In this document: piece by piece, positions 1 through 9,049 of the stretch
Numbering within the stretch: the first letter of the stretch is position 1
Layout: every line of letters begins with the position of its first letter
From: Sipunculus nudus
Taxonomy: Eukaryota > Annelida > Sipuncula > Golfingiida > Sipunculidae
Assembly: GCA_026874595.1 (NCBI GenBank)
Contig: CM049317.1
Location: forward strand, 78,073,415 to 78,137,414
Direction of reading: 5' to 3'
DNA: 64,000 nucleotides
Position numbers and translations under genes: made by a program
Notes under the pieces: model-generated
What the model was told of the DNA's origin: nothing
The model's database searches: none
What the model saw: only the letters and a program-made list of their open reading frames with translations

Positions 1-2355
1 GGTTTCCTGTGGTTTTACCTGATGGTGGAGACAGTTAGTGGATTTGTATTAAACCATGTTTGATTGATCTAGTGGTTTCCTGTGGTTTTACCTGATGGTG
101 GAGACAGTTGGTGTATTTGTATTTAACCATGTTTGATTGATCCAGTGGTTTCCTGTGGTTTTACCTGATGGTGGAGACAGTTAGTGGATTTGTATTAAAC
201 CATGTTTGATTGGTCCAGTGGTTTCCTGTGGTTTTACCTGATGGCGGAGACAATTAGTGGATTTGTATTAAACCATGTTTGATTGGTCCAGTGGTTTCCT
301 GTGGTTTTACCTGATGGTGGAGACAGTTAGTGGATTTGTATTAAACCATGTTTGATTGATCTAGTGGTTTCCTGTGGTTTTACCTGATGGTGGAGACAGT
401 TGGTGTATTTGTATTTAACCATGTTTGATTGATCCAGTGGTTTCCTGTGGTTTTACCTGATGGTGGAGACAGTTAGTGGATTTGTATTAAACCATGTTTG
501 ATTGATCCAGTGGTTTCCTGTGGTTTTACCTGATGGTGGAGACAGTTAGTGTATTTGTATTTAACCATGTTTGATTGATCCAGTGGTTTCCTGTGGTTTT
601 ACCTGATGGTGGAGACAGTTAGTGTATTTGTATTTAACCATGTTTGATTGATCCAGTGGTTTCCTGTGGTTTTACCTGATGGTGGAGACAGTTAGTGGAT
701 TTGTATTAAACCATGTTTGATTGATCCAGTGGTTTCCTGTGGTTTAACCTGATGGTGGAGACAGTTAGTGTATTTGTATTTAACCATGTTTGATTGATCC
801 AGTGGTTTCCTGTGGTTTTACCTGATGGTGGAGACAGTTAGTGGATTTGTATTAAACCATGTTTGATTGATCCAGTGGTTTCCTGTGGTTTTACCTGATG
901 GTGGAGACAGTTAGTGGATTTGTATTAAACCATGTTTGATTGATCCAGTGGTTTCCTGTGGTTTTACCTGATGGTGGAGACAGTTAGTGGATTTGTATTA
1001 AACCATGTTTGATTGGTCCAGTGGTTTCCTGTGGTTTTACCTGATGGCGGAGACAATTAGTGGATTTGTATTAAACCATGTTTGATTGGTCCAGTGGTTT
1101 CCTGTGGTTTTACCTGATGGTGGAGACAGTTAGTGGATTTGTATTAAACCATGTTTGATTGATCCAGTGGTTTCCTGTGGTTTTACCTGATGGTGGAGAC
1201 AGTTAGTGGATTTGTATTTAACCATGTTTGATTGATCTAGTGGTTTCCTGTGGTTTTACCTGATGGTGGAGACAGTTAGTGGATTTGTATTAAACCATGT
1301 TTGATTGGTCCAGTGGTTTCCTGTGGTTTCACCTGATGGTGGAGACAGTTAGTGGATTTGTATTAAACCATGTTTGATTGGTCCAGTGGTTTCCTGTGGT
1401 TTTACCTGATGGTGGAGACAGTTAGTGGATTTGTATTAAACCATGTTTGATTGGTCCAGTGGTTTCCTGTGGTTTTACCTGATGGTGGAGACAGTTAGAG
1501 TATTTGTATTAAACCATGTTTGATTGGTCCAGTGGTTTCCTGTGGTTTTACCTGATGGTGGAGACAGTTAGTGTATTTGTATTTAACCATGTTTGATTGG
1601 TCCAGTGGTTTCCTGTGGTTTTACCTGATGGTGGAGACAATTAGTGGATTTGTATTAAACCATGTTTGATTGATCCAGTGGTTTCCTGTGGTTTTACCTG
1701 ATGGTGGAGACAGTTAGTGGATTTGTATTAAACCATGTTTGATTGGTCCAGTGTTTTCCTGTGGTTTTACCTGATGGTGGAGACAGTTAGTGGATTTGCA
1801 TTAAACCATGTTTGATTGGTCCAGTGGTTTCCTGTGGTTTTACCTGATGGCGGAGACATTTAGTGGATTTGTATTAAACCATGTTTGATTGGTCCAGTGG
1901 TTTCCTGTGGTTTTACCTGATGGTGGAGACAGTTAGTGGATTTGTATTAAACCATGTTTGATTGATCCAGTGGTTTCCTGTGGTTTTACCTGATGGTGGA
2001 GACAGTTAGTGGATTTGTATTAAACCATGTTTGATTGGTCCAGTGGTTTCCTGTGGTTTTACCTGATGGTGGAGACAGTTAGTGGATTTGCATTAAACCA
2101 TGTTTGATTGGTCCAGTGGTTTCCTGTGGTTTTACCTGATGGTGGAGACAGTTAGTGGATTTGCATTAAACCATGTTTGATTGGTCCAGTGGTTTCCTGT
2201 GGTTTTACTTGATGGTGGAGACAGTTAGTGGATTTGTATTAAACCATGTTTGATTGGTCCAGTGGTTTCCTGTGGTTTTACCTGATGGTGGAGACAGTTA
2301 GTGGATTTGTATTCAACCATGTTTGATTGGTCCGGTGGTTTACTGTGGTTTTACC
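1..2355. repeat. 73-bp tandem satellite array, about 32 copies
   Basis: Head-to-tail units beginning GGTTTCCTGTGGTTTTACC recur at 1, 74, 147 and onward every 73 bp, with few substitutions. The array runs off the left edge and ends inside a partial unit at about 2355. Two main variants alternate: one has GGATTTGTATTAAACC, the other GTATTTGTATTTAACC. A rarer variant has GGCGGAGACAATTAG. The variant TTGGTGTATTTG recurs 292 bp apart (four units), and the GGCGG variant about 11 units apart, which hints at block amplification. No open frame or known family was recognised. It stops about 70 bp from the 3' end of the IgSF pseudogene. Confidence 0.97.
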
Positions 2356-2427
2356 GGCGACCTTTGTCATTCAACAAAATACCACATACATTTCCAGGTT
2401 CAGACAGTTCTTTCATTTGTCTTCGGC

Positions 2428-2552
2428 TTAGGTTGTCGCCTTGCGGTAAATGAAATATCCTGTAGCGGGAGTTATCGCCACTGCAAGGAATATTAGGGCT
2501 GCCATGCCATAAAACCAAGCTCTCTGTTGACCTAAAAGGCCAAATCGGTCTG
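2428..2552 (-). pseudogene. Transmembrane/terminal exon of the left IgSF pseudogene (or small membrane ORF)
   Basis: The minus-strand frame ends in a hydrophobic helix, WFYGMAALIFLAVAITPATG, followed by YFIYRKATT and TAA at 2428-2430. This is a membrane helix with a short basic tail. Two acceptors give phase 1 and so fit the stalk exon donor at 4489: TATTACAG before 2552 and GCCTTTTAG before 2531. An unspliced reading also exists, a 90-codon ORF from ATG at 2700 (MTNEPVEII...). I favour the exon reading because phase, order and topology fit the gene to its right. No AATAAA is seen between the stop and the 73-bp array. The exon does not resemble the intact gene's transmembrane exon in sequence. 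Confidence 0.5.
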
Positions 2553-4488
2553 CTGTAATAATATTATTTGTAATTACGACTAGCAAGGGGCTTAAAATAC
2601 TATTCGTTACAATGTTAACGCAATGGTTGCAATAACGACTCAAATAGGGACCTCGTCCTAAGTTATTGCTTAAGATAATTTCAACAGGTTCGTTAGTCAT
2701 ATTGTGACCACAAATTCAAAAGATGGAATATAAGCATTTTACCAGCCTTTATATATATTTCAATAACACGTTGAAATATACATAAAACCAGATGTTAAGT
2801 ACATGTGGCTGAATAACCGAAGTAAAAGACCGTATACCTAAGCAGAGACAGACAAAAATCCTACTGATTTGTCCTCAACAATCATTAAGTTGCGGTCTCA
2901 TTACATTAACTCTAGCTAATTCTACTTAATCACTGCTTGCACCAAAAAGGTCGTTGGTTAAGAGCGAGGGGGAGGGTGGTGGTGGTGGTGGTGGTTGGGG
3001 GTCTGATCCCAAAAAAACCGTCATGCATAGATTTGTCTAAAAAAGGTCGTGGGTTAGGGGGAGGGGAGAGGGCCTGGATCCGCGCCTGGCGGTGCGTTCT
3101 GGATATTAGCCAAGTTGACCTTTTCATTCTCATTTCTTGTGTATGACCTAGCGCCATATCGACCCTCTGACATTACGACCAAATTACTGACTGTCAGAGT
3201 GCCTTTACATCTAGGTCTGAGGTACGCTTTATAAGGCCCCATGAGGATGCAACGCTTGATGGCCTACAGATACACTCTCAATTGACATAAACCAGACCAA
3301 TCGTTAGCAATTTAAGTGTACTTTTTAACAAAACTAAACATTGGTGAGAAAAGTTCGGTTTTTACTCAGCATATTGTTAAATCCTCCGCATATTTGTTGA
3401 ATTCTGACCGCATGAGTACAGGCAGGGCTGACACGGGTTACTGGACCGAGCCAACCTGTAAGCGATACAGGAAATGACTCGATACCATAGAGAAGAAGTT
3501 TCAGTTTGGGTTGTGGCTTCTCATGAATTTCCTTGTATCAATGCATCATTCGTAGAATATTATTAAGATTACGGACTGGTTACCACAATATGAATGTTTG
3601 AAAAGTTTCATATGTTAAACATGTTTGAAGACCACTGCGATGCATTCCTCGAGAATGATTGTAACACAACTCAAGTAGGTTTACCAGCCCAATTATCACT
3701 GAATCAGTTTGTTACGGCTAATGTATGACCTAAACGCTCAGGAAAATATGGCGGCCCCCATGGATTCATTGTGGACTTGACGAGATAACGTAAATATGGG
3801 AGACAGTTAAGTTGTGAAAAAACACCACGATACGGATGTTAGTCTAAAAGACAACTGTATGATTTTGGTCCCATCTTTGTGCTTTTGTGAAGCTATTGTG
3901 AAGGTAAATACGGTGTTCATTATGCAAACAGTGGTAAAGTGGAATAAGTAAGATGAAATGTAATGAGACTACCGCGAGGTAAAGACAGATCATCAATTAG
4001 TGTCCCACCCCGAAAGTCTCTTACAAGCACTTATTCTTAAGGTTTCGTTTAGCAATGCTTTTATATTATTTCGTAAGTTATTATAATTTGACTAATTCAA
4101 ATCCCGTGGCACCGTAAATAGAAAATAGTAAAAGATTTAAAAAAAAAACCAAAAAACGAATAACATTTATGAAAAATAGGAGAGAGTGGCTGCATGGGCT
4201 GCAAATGAAATTCTTTAAAAAAGTGCACGTCCTGGTTTAACTTACTTGATTCAGCATGACCCTTCAAGGTTTCCTTCCGGCTTCCTCTCTGCTTCTGATT
4301 TTCGACGGTATGAACCTCTTTAGGTGATAGGTCGGTTTAGTGATAAGAAAACATCATTGTTCAAATAAAGTATTAACTAGCCTGAACGATTCGATATAAT
4401 AAACACAAGGAAAGATTGTTTACTGATATGCTGGTTCGGCCGCGTCGACTTTTTAGCCTGTTAAAATCTACCTTTTTCTTTTTCTTAC
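2553..4488. other. Putative intron of the left pseudogene; no gene seen
   Basis: Apart from the GGT-rich tract at 2966-3072 this is AT-rich DNA without long open frames or recognisable elements. The overlapping ORFs at 2930-3242 on both strands come from the low-complexity GGT/GGGGA tract. An A-rich stretch lies near 4138-4160. Confidence 0.5.
2966..3072 (+). repeat. GGT microsatellite and duplicated G-rich tracts
   Basis: (GGT)n at about 2975-2995 is flanked by runs of G (2967-2972, 2996-3001). A second G-rich tract (GGGTTAGGGGGAGGGGAGAG) lies at about 3053-3072. Both follow a related lead-in (AAAAAGGTCGTTGGTTA and AAAAAAGGTCGTGGGTTA) about 98 bp apart, so the tract appears duplicated. Several G-runs of three or more on the plus strand could form G-quadruplexes. 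Confidence 0.75.
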
Positions 4489-4596
4489 CTTGGCTGGTCT
4501 TCGTTTGCCATGGCAGAGTACACGCCGTTTTCTTATGAGTTGTTTTTTCCGTGGTATGTATGTCCATGTTATCAATACTGGCGGGAGGTTTCGGCA
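4489..4596 (-). pseudogene. Stalk exon of the left IgSF pseudogene
   Basis: A 108-bp exon (36 codons), phase 1 at both ends, lies between the acceptor GTGCTCCCAG and the donor CAAG|GTAAGAAA. It follows directly after the Ig exon and reads PKPPASIDNMD, then a Thr/Lys-rich stretch ending KTSQ. This is the composition expected of an extracellular stalk. The paralogue has a 105-bp stalk exon in the same position with the same phases but little sequence identity. The TTG-initiated ORF at 4373-4615 is this exon plus read-through into the intron. Confidence 0.6.
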
Positions 4597-4714
4597 CTGG
4601 GAGCACGAACTCCAATATTGAATTTATATAGAAAATAAGTGATATATCATTGTGTTGTGGTTAGGATATCTTTTAGAATATTTACATCTTGTTTTCCAGT
4701 TTGAACACACTTAC

Positions 4715-5031
4715 CTGCGACTGTAAACTCTACAAGCTGTGATATCAGTTGCTGTTCTCCTGTCACTTCACATTCGTAAAAACCTGCATCTTCTTTCTGG
4801 GTGTCATGTGTGAACAGAGTGGAGACTCCCGGAGACATCTGCTGTGAGAATGTAACACCTCTTGATCAGCGGCTTGCAGGAACCCGTGCTGTAAATCTGT
4901 TTGCGGCTTCCGTTCCTCAGTTTTTCCCATATTACGACCTGTACTTTGACGGTCGGCTCCGGATACTTGTAGGTTAGAGCTCCTATTTCTCCGACACTGA
5001 GGACTACTGTAACAAACCATTTCCTCTCTAC
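4715..5031 (-). pseudogene. Frameshifted Ig-domain exon of the left pseudogene
   Basis: The exon is bounded by a CCTAG acceptor (exon from 5031) and a CAG|GTAAGTG donor (exon end 4715), both phase 1. It opens with GREEMVCYSSPQ, matching EMTCYSSPQ in the intact Ig2 exon. Where the paralogue has CAGTACGTGGGAGAGG this copy has CAGTGTCGGAGAAATAGG, two bases shorter. The frame then reads ALTYKYP where the paralogue has ALTCMYP, so the conserved disulfide Cys is lost. A further frame change near 4850-4870 is needed to reach the end, which reads KEDAGFYECEV and QLVEFTVAG. The separate ORFs visible at 4647-4838 and 4763-5041 are pieces of this one exon. Confidence 0.85.
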
Positions 5032-5525
5032 CTAGGTACAAATGAAAACGCCTTTAATGTTACTAGCTTGGTTTTTTAACAAATGCAGAATATCTAGTCA
5101 GGCAATATTTACAGAGATTGTAATACATTATCAGGACTGATATGCTGTACCAGGTATCAGACAATAAATGTCTTACATAATCCTTTGCTTTAAAACTATC
5201 AGACCCGAATGTGGGAAAGTTATTGACTCCTTAACGTCCATCAGGACATTTAATTAAATTCTATTTTCCACATAATTATAAAAAAGGAAAAGATATTTAA
5301 TACCGGCCTGCTGTGATAAGCGAATGTTTTCCACTTCCCGGTACACAGTATCAACTAATCAGTGTCTGTTCTATGAAGGGTTAAAGTTTTATGGTTCTAA
5401 TTGCCCTACCTTTGTACCACCCGTAATTTCTATACTGTATACATTATAGCGATGACTCATGTAAGAAAACAGTATTACTTGATCAGTTGGAGAAGCGTTT
5501 CTATATATTTAGAATCTCTGCCATA
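5032..5525. other. No gene seen
   Basis: AT-rich DNA upstream (minus sense) of the broken Ig exon. I looked for a signal-peptide exon or a first Ig exon with the FYEC motif and found neither. Confidence 0.4.
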
Positions 5526-5622
5526 CAGGTACTCACCGAGAACACTGTACTGTACACTCAGGTACTCACTAAGAACACTGTACTGTACATGCATGTACTC
5601 AGAGAACACTGTTCTGTACATT
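5526..5622. repeat. Short tandem repeat, 3 x 33 bp
   Basis: Units beginning CAGGTACTCACCGAGAACAC start at 5526, 5559 and 5592, with the third unit degenerate. Because 33 is divisible by three, it produces the repeated peptide pattern YS..TLYCT inside the ORF at 5401-5679, which is not otherwise gene-like. Confidence 0.85.
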
Positions 5623-5686
5623 CCTAAACATCGTTTTGTTTTTTATATGTCAATTCCCATTCATAGAACCCTGAAATGAAGCAGAT

Positions 5687-6085
5687 ATGTTAACTCCTTC
5701 TATGCTTTGGACAGTAGCAGGAGACATACCTTCCTCGTTGGGGGTATTTTCTTATACCGTGCAATTACTTTTAAATTATGGAGTGTTAGAAAGACTTTTT
5801 GTGGCAAAAATGTTCACAAATGCTATACGTCATGTGACAGGTTCGTGTGATAAGACATTAATAGAACGAGAACAACTTTGGGATTTCATAAACGATAAAG
5901 TCTCAGTAGAGTTCAGTGTTTGTATGCACATGTTTCAAGAAGATCAGTACATAGCTGTTCATTTTGGAGCACCAGTATTTTGTTTAAAATATCAAGAACA
6001 AGCTATGTTTTTGTACAGATCAGTATTTTTCTTCAAATGTGTAAAACCACTATGGCCGTCGGAAGTATATGCTAACATTATCTAA
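5687..6085 (+). CDS. Unrecognised 132-codon ORF, doubtful
   Basis: This is the longest plus-strand frame in the non-repetitive part of the window, starting MLTPSMLWTVAGDIP and ending WPSEVYANII. Its composition is protein-like (Trp, Cys, mixed charged and hydrophobic residues), and it has no obvious membrane helix, signal peptide or repeat. An in-frame stop lies about 18 nt upstream, and a possible acceptor (GAAGCAG) directly precedes the start, so it could be an exon. It lies just upstream of a likely LINE 3' tail (6247-6262), so it may be the C-terminal remnant of a retroelement protein. I recognise no domain. Confidence 0.25.
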   Translation: MLTPSMLWTVAGDIPSSLGVFSYTVQLLLNYGVLERLFVAKMFTNAIRHVTGSCDKTLIEREQLWDFINDKVSVEFSVCMHMFQEDQYIAVHFGAPVFCLKYQEQAMFLYRSVFFFKCVKPLWPSEVYANII

Positions 6086-6089
6086 AAGA

Positions 6090-6262
6090 TTCAGAATATC
6101 AGGTATAACTTTATTAAGAAAGTTAACGTCCTACTCAAACGTGAAATGTATAATTCATACTATTTGTGATTATTTGCATAATTTGTATTATTGTATTGCT
6201 CAATTAATTGTGATTGTACTCTTCGTTACACGGAAGAAATTAAGAAAATCAATCAATCAATC
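6090..6262 (+). mobile_element. Probable 3' tail of a non-LTR retrotransposon ending in (AATC)4
   Basis: AT-rich sequence ends in TTCGTTACACGGAAGAAATT followed by four AATC units at 6247-6262. Simple-repeat tails of this kind are typical of CR1/RTE-like LINEs in invertebrates. No reverse-transcriptase motif was found upstream, so at most a heavily truncated copy is present. The small ORF at 6069-6266 is this tail read in frame. Confidence 0.35.
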
Positions 6263-6975
6263 TTAATTACACATTCACTGAAGGAGATATCTAATTAACG
6301 TTGTGTTTAATTGACAAGTCGCCCATCCAATCTTTCTCTTTTGCAGAAACCAGATTCATCTGCCTTGCCAGCAAGAATGAAAATGAAAAAAAAAGACATC
6401 ATTTTTCGTTTGAAAAGGGCTCTTGATTATTATATGGTTAGTTATTCAATAGCTATTCCTAAATTTTAGAAAGTGTTAAGAATGCACATGAAATTCTGAA
6501 TCACAACCAAAAAAATCCAAGATTGTTTTGTCTGTATTTACCACCTGATTATAAGAACGAAACAACTATTTTTTTAAAGAATAAGATAAGATTACTTATT
6601 CAATATTATTGACATATCGTTGTAATTGAATACACACACGCGCGCATATACACTAAATTGATGATATTCTGAATGTGGTATGAAATGTTTGTATTTGGTT
6701 TTCAAAACATATGGGCATTCTGGAATCAGCGGGGTCTTATTGTTTGGTCACGCTTAATAACACATTATCTGCAGCTGTTCTCTAATTAACCTGGCGTTAT
6801 ATTGACTTATTGTGACTAAGTTAAGACTAGACTTGATTAAGTTACCCATCCTTTCTTTTTCTGTGCATTAAAAGTGCAAATATATAATTGTTTTGGATTG
6901 TTTTGTTTGTATTTACCACTTGAGTATAAAGGTGATGATGAATAATTTGTAAGACCGGTAATAAATATAATAAGG
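6263..6975. repeat. Diverged direct duplication
   Basis: The segment 6263-6560 is echoed at about 6757-6930. TCTAATTAACG at 6289 corresponds to TCTAATTAACC at 6780. CCCATCCAATCTTTCTCTTT corresponds to CCCATCCTTTCTTTTTCTG. GATTGTTTTGTCTGTATTTA at 6521 corresponds to GATTGTTTTGTTTGTATTTA at 6896. The second copy is about 120 bp shorter. A third echo (TTAATTAGCGTTGTG) lies near 7251. No coding content was seen. Confidence 0.5.
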
Positions 6976-8425
6976 TAAATCAAGTCTATGTAGATTTATC
7001 GTTGTAAAAAGCACACGCATACACAGTGTATTATGTGTGTAATATTTAATGTATTAACTGTACGGTTCATGTGATTTAACTTGTTAATGATATTTCGGGA
7101 TTCTTGAAAAACAATGATATTCTGGGAATCTTGCAAAATCCGTCATTTACATTCCAAATATAACCCCTCTCTCTGAGAGGGGGTGGGGGCTCTTTCTCGA
7201 AAGGTGCAATTGGAAGCCTCAAAGAACAGGGACGTATGCTAATTAGTTCTTAATTAGCGTTGTGAAAATAATAGGCACCCCCGCTATCACACGGTTTGCA
7301 AACTCTCCAAACACAACGCATATATTACCTGCAGAATGCACCACTACATACGTGTATGTGTGTATATTAATATATATTTTATTTATTTATCTCCTCTCTT
7401 ATTTTCCAGATATATATGCAGACAGATCGTTTTGTCCTGTATACATAGAAACAATACATTTGCCGAGAGCCTTGTGTTCGTTCCACTGAGGCGTATCAGC
7501 TGTACCTCTTAGGGTTCCCCAAAGAACCACCGGACAGGCTTCCCCAAAGAACCCTTACTAGAGGGATCTACCTCGATCCTCTAAGGGTTCCCCGTTGGAT
7601 CCACTGTGAGGATCACTTAAGTGTTTTACAAGCTGCCTTTCTTTCTTAGGGTGTACGTATAAGGATACCCTGCGAAACCAGACAAAAAGACAGCCAGACC
7701 AGAGCGCAAGCCTTTAAAAAGACCACACAATGTAGAATCCTGTGTAAGCAGTTTAATATCAGTGTTTTTGTGACTTATACATTTTAGTTCGTCAGTCAAT
7801 GTATCTTACTACGCGGGAATATAAATCAGTACAATGTTGATCTGGTCGTAATAAAAATGCCATTATCAATTCATCATTTGCAGGATATAATTATAAGCAT
7901 TTTCTTAGGGCGGGTCCAATAAAGTGGTCTGTCTAATTCAGTAGGTGATCCATGATTGTGACGGGAAGGGCTGTTCCGGGTATGCCCATACTGGGGCGGG
8001 TCTTGGACCCCCCCCCCCCGGAAATATTAGTCATCTAGAAGGCAGTAGTTTTTTCCGCATTAAAATGAAAAAGTATACCCAGGGGTGCCCACTTTTTTCT
8101 CAAAAAATATAGTTTAAACATATTGATAAATAACACATTAAATTAAAAGAAAAAGAAAATTGCATGATTGAGGCTTTTTTAACCTCCATGCTTTATTCAA
8201 ACAATCCAAAATATTTAACTACTTAATGTCTGCGATGCCTAATCATTATTCCGGAAGATAAAATTGATTTGATAATTGTACATTTAGTAATGGAAAGAAT
8301 AATCAAGTTACTGTCCAATGTGGTGGACCACTTAAACAGCCAGAGTAACAATTGGTCAGGTCCTATTCCCCTTAAAATAAAGTGAATGGGAAACCACAGA
8401 ACTGTTTCTATCTACACCATTCAAA
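6976..8425. other. No gene seen; hairpins and poly-C
   Basis: AT-rich DNA with a small inverted repeat at 7165-7182 (CCCCTCTC...GAGAGGGG), a longer hairpin at 7549-7590, a short direct repeat (TTCCCCAAAGAACC, near 7515 and 7541) and C-runs at 8008-8019 and 8426-8439. The 75-codon ORF at 7262-7489 is AT-rich and resembles nothing recognised. Confidence 0.5.
7549..7590. repeat. Near-perfect 42-nt hairpin
   Basis: The right arm GATCCTCTAAGGGTTC (7575-7590) is the reverse complement of the left arm GAACCCTTA..AGAGG.ATC (7549-7568), apart from a few extra left-arm bases, around a TACCTC loop. TTAGGGTTCCCC also occurs at about 7510, and the motif TTCCCCAAAGAACC occurs twice just before it. This may be the core of a foldback element or a structured RNA. 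Nothing shows transcription. Confidence 0.6.
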
Positions 8426-8607
8426 CCCCCCCCCCCCCCATCACAGTAAGCAAAGAGGTGCATCTCACCGAAACATCTCACTGTAAAATCTCACAGAAAC
8501 ATCTCACTGTAACATCTCACGTAACATCTCACTGTAACATCTCACTCACACATCTCACTGTAACATTTCACTGTAATATCTCACTGTAACATCTTGCTCA
8601 TACATCT
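8426..8607. repeat. Poly-C followed by degenerate 13-16-bp tandem repeat
   Basis: A run of 14 C (8426-8439) precedes imperfect repeats of ACATCTCACTGTA with spacer changes up to about 8607. The ORF at 8386-8589 is an artefact of this repeat. Confidence 0.8.
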
Positions 8608-9049
8608 GCTATTGTAAGAACAATACAGGAAACAAGAAAGACTTGTCAAATTAAGTATCTTCGACAGTTTTGTAAGGAAATATATTGGTTTTAATAAAGT
8701 ACATTTTAATTGTACATACTCTTTTGATTGTACTTCCTTTATTGTGCTTTCCTTTCCTATTAAAATATTTTGGGAGCTAGTGGGGTAGGAAGCCTCAACC
8801 CCCTCGTCCTTGGACCTATCTCTGTCTTTTATGACATGAGCGTTTAATTGAAATTTGGATTAGGCAGAAATCAGTTATCTGTGCTATTCATTGATACATG
8901 TAAAACTTAAATGTTACATTATCCGAGATACGAAGCTCGACCTACCTAAAAACATAAGTGTCACACCAGTCAGACGGAATCCGAGAGCGAATGACTGGGT
9001 TTGTCTACAACATGTTTGAATAATAATGGTTTAGGTGGGTTTTTTCCCT
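8608..9049. other. No gene seen
   Basis: AT-rich sequence without open frames, repeats or splice-bounded exons that I could support. Confidence 0.4.

Larger units (their letters stand above)
2428..5031 (-). pseudogene. IgSF type I membrane receptor pseudogene (three recognisable exons)
   Basis: Seen on the minus strand in transcription order: an Ig-domain exon (5031-4715), a stalk exon (4596-4489) and a transmembrane exon (about 2552-2428). All junctions are phase 1, as in the intact paralogue at 13700-17751, and every exon has GT/AG borders. The Ig exon aligns closely to the paralogue's second Ig exon but carries a 2-nt deletion near its start, a second frame change in the middle, and Tyr in place of the B-strand Cys of the Ig fold. 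The stalk and transmembrane exons stay open. I found no signal-peptide exon or first Ig exon in 5.0-9.0 kb. The most likely reading is a dead copy of the family. A short functional splice form that skips the Ig exon, or assembly errors, are less likely. Confidence 0.75.

Noticed and set aside
1-2355. CRISPR-like or VNTR-coding array
   Set aside because: Contiguous 73-bp units without spacers. The period is not divisible by three and no frame stays open.
2930-3242. Three overlapping ORFs on both strands
   Set aside because: Low-complexity GGT and GGGGA tract read in several frames.
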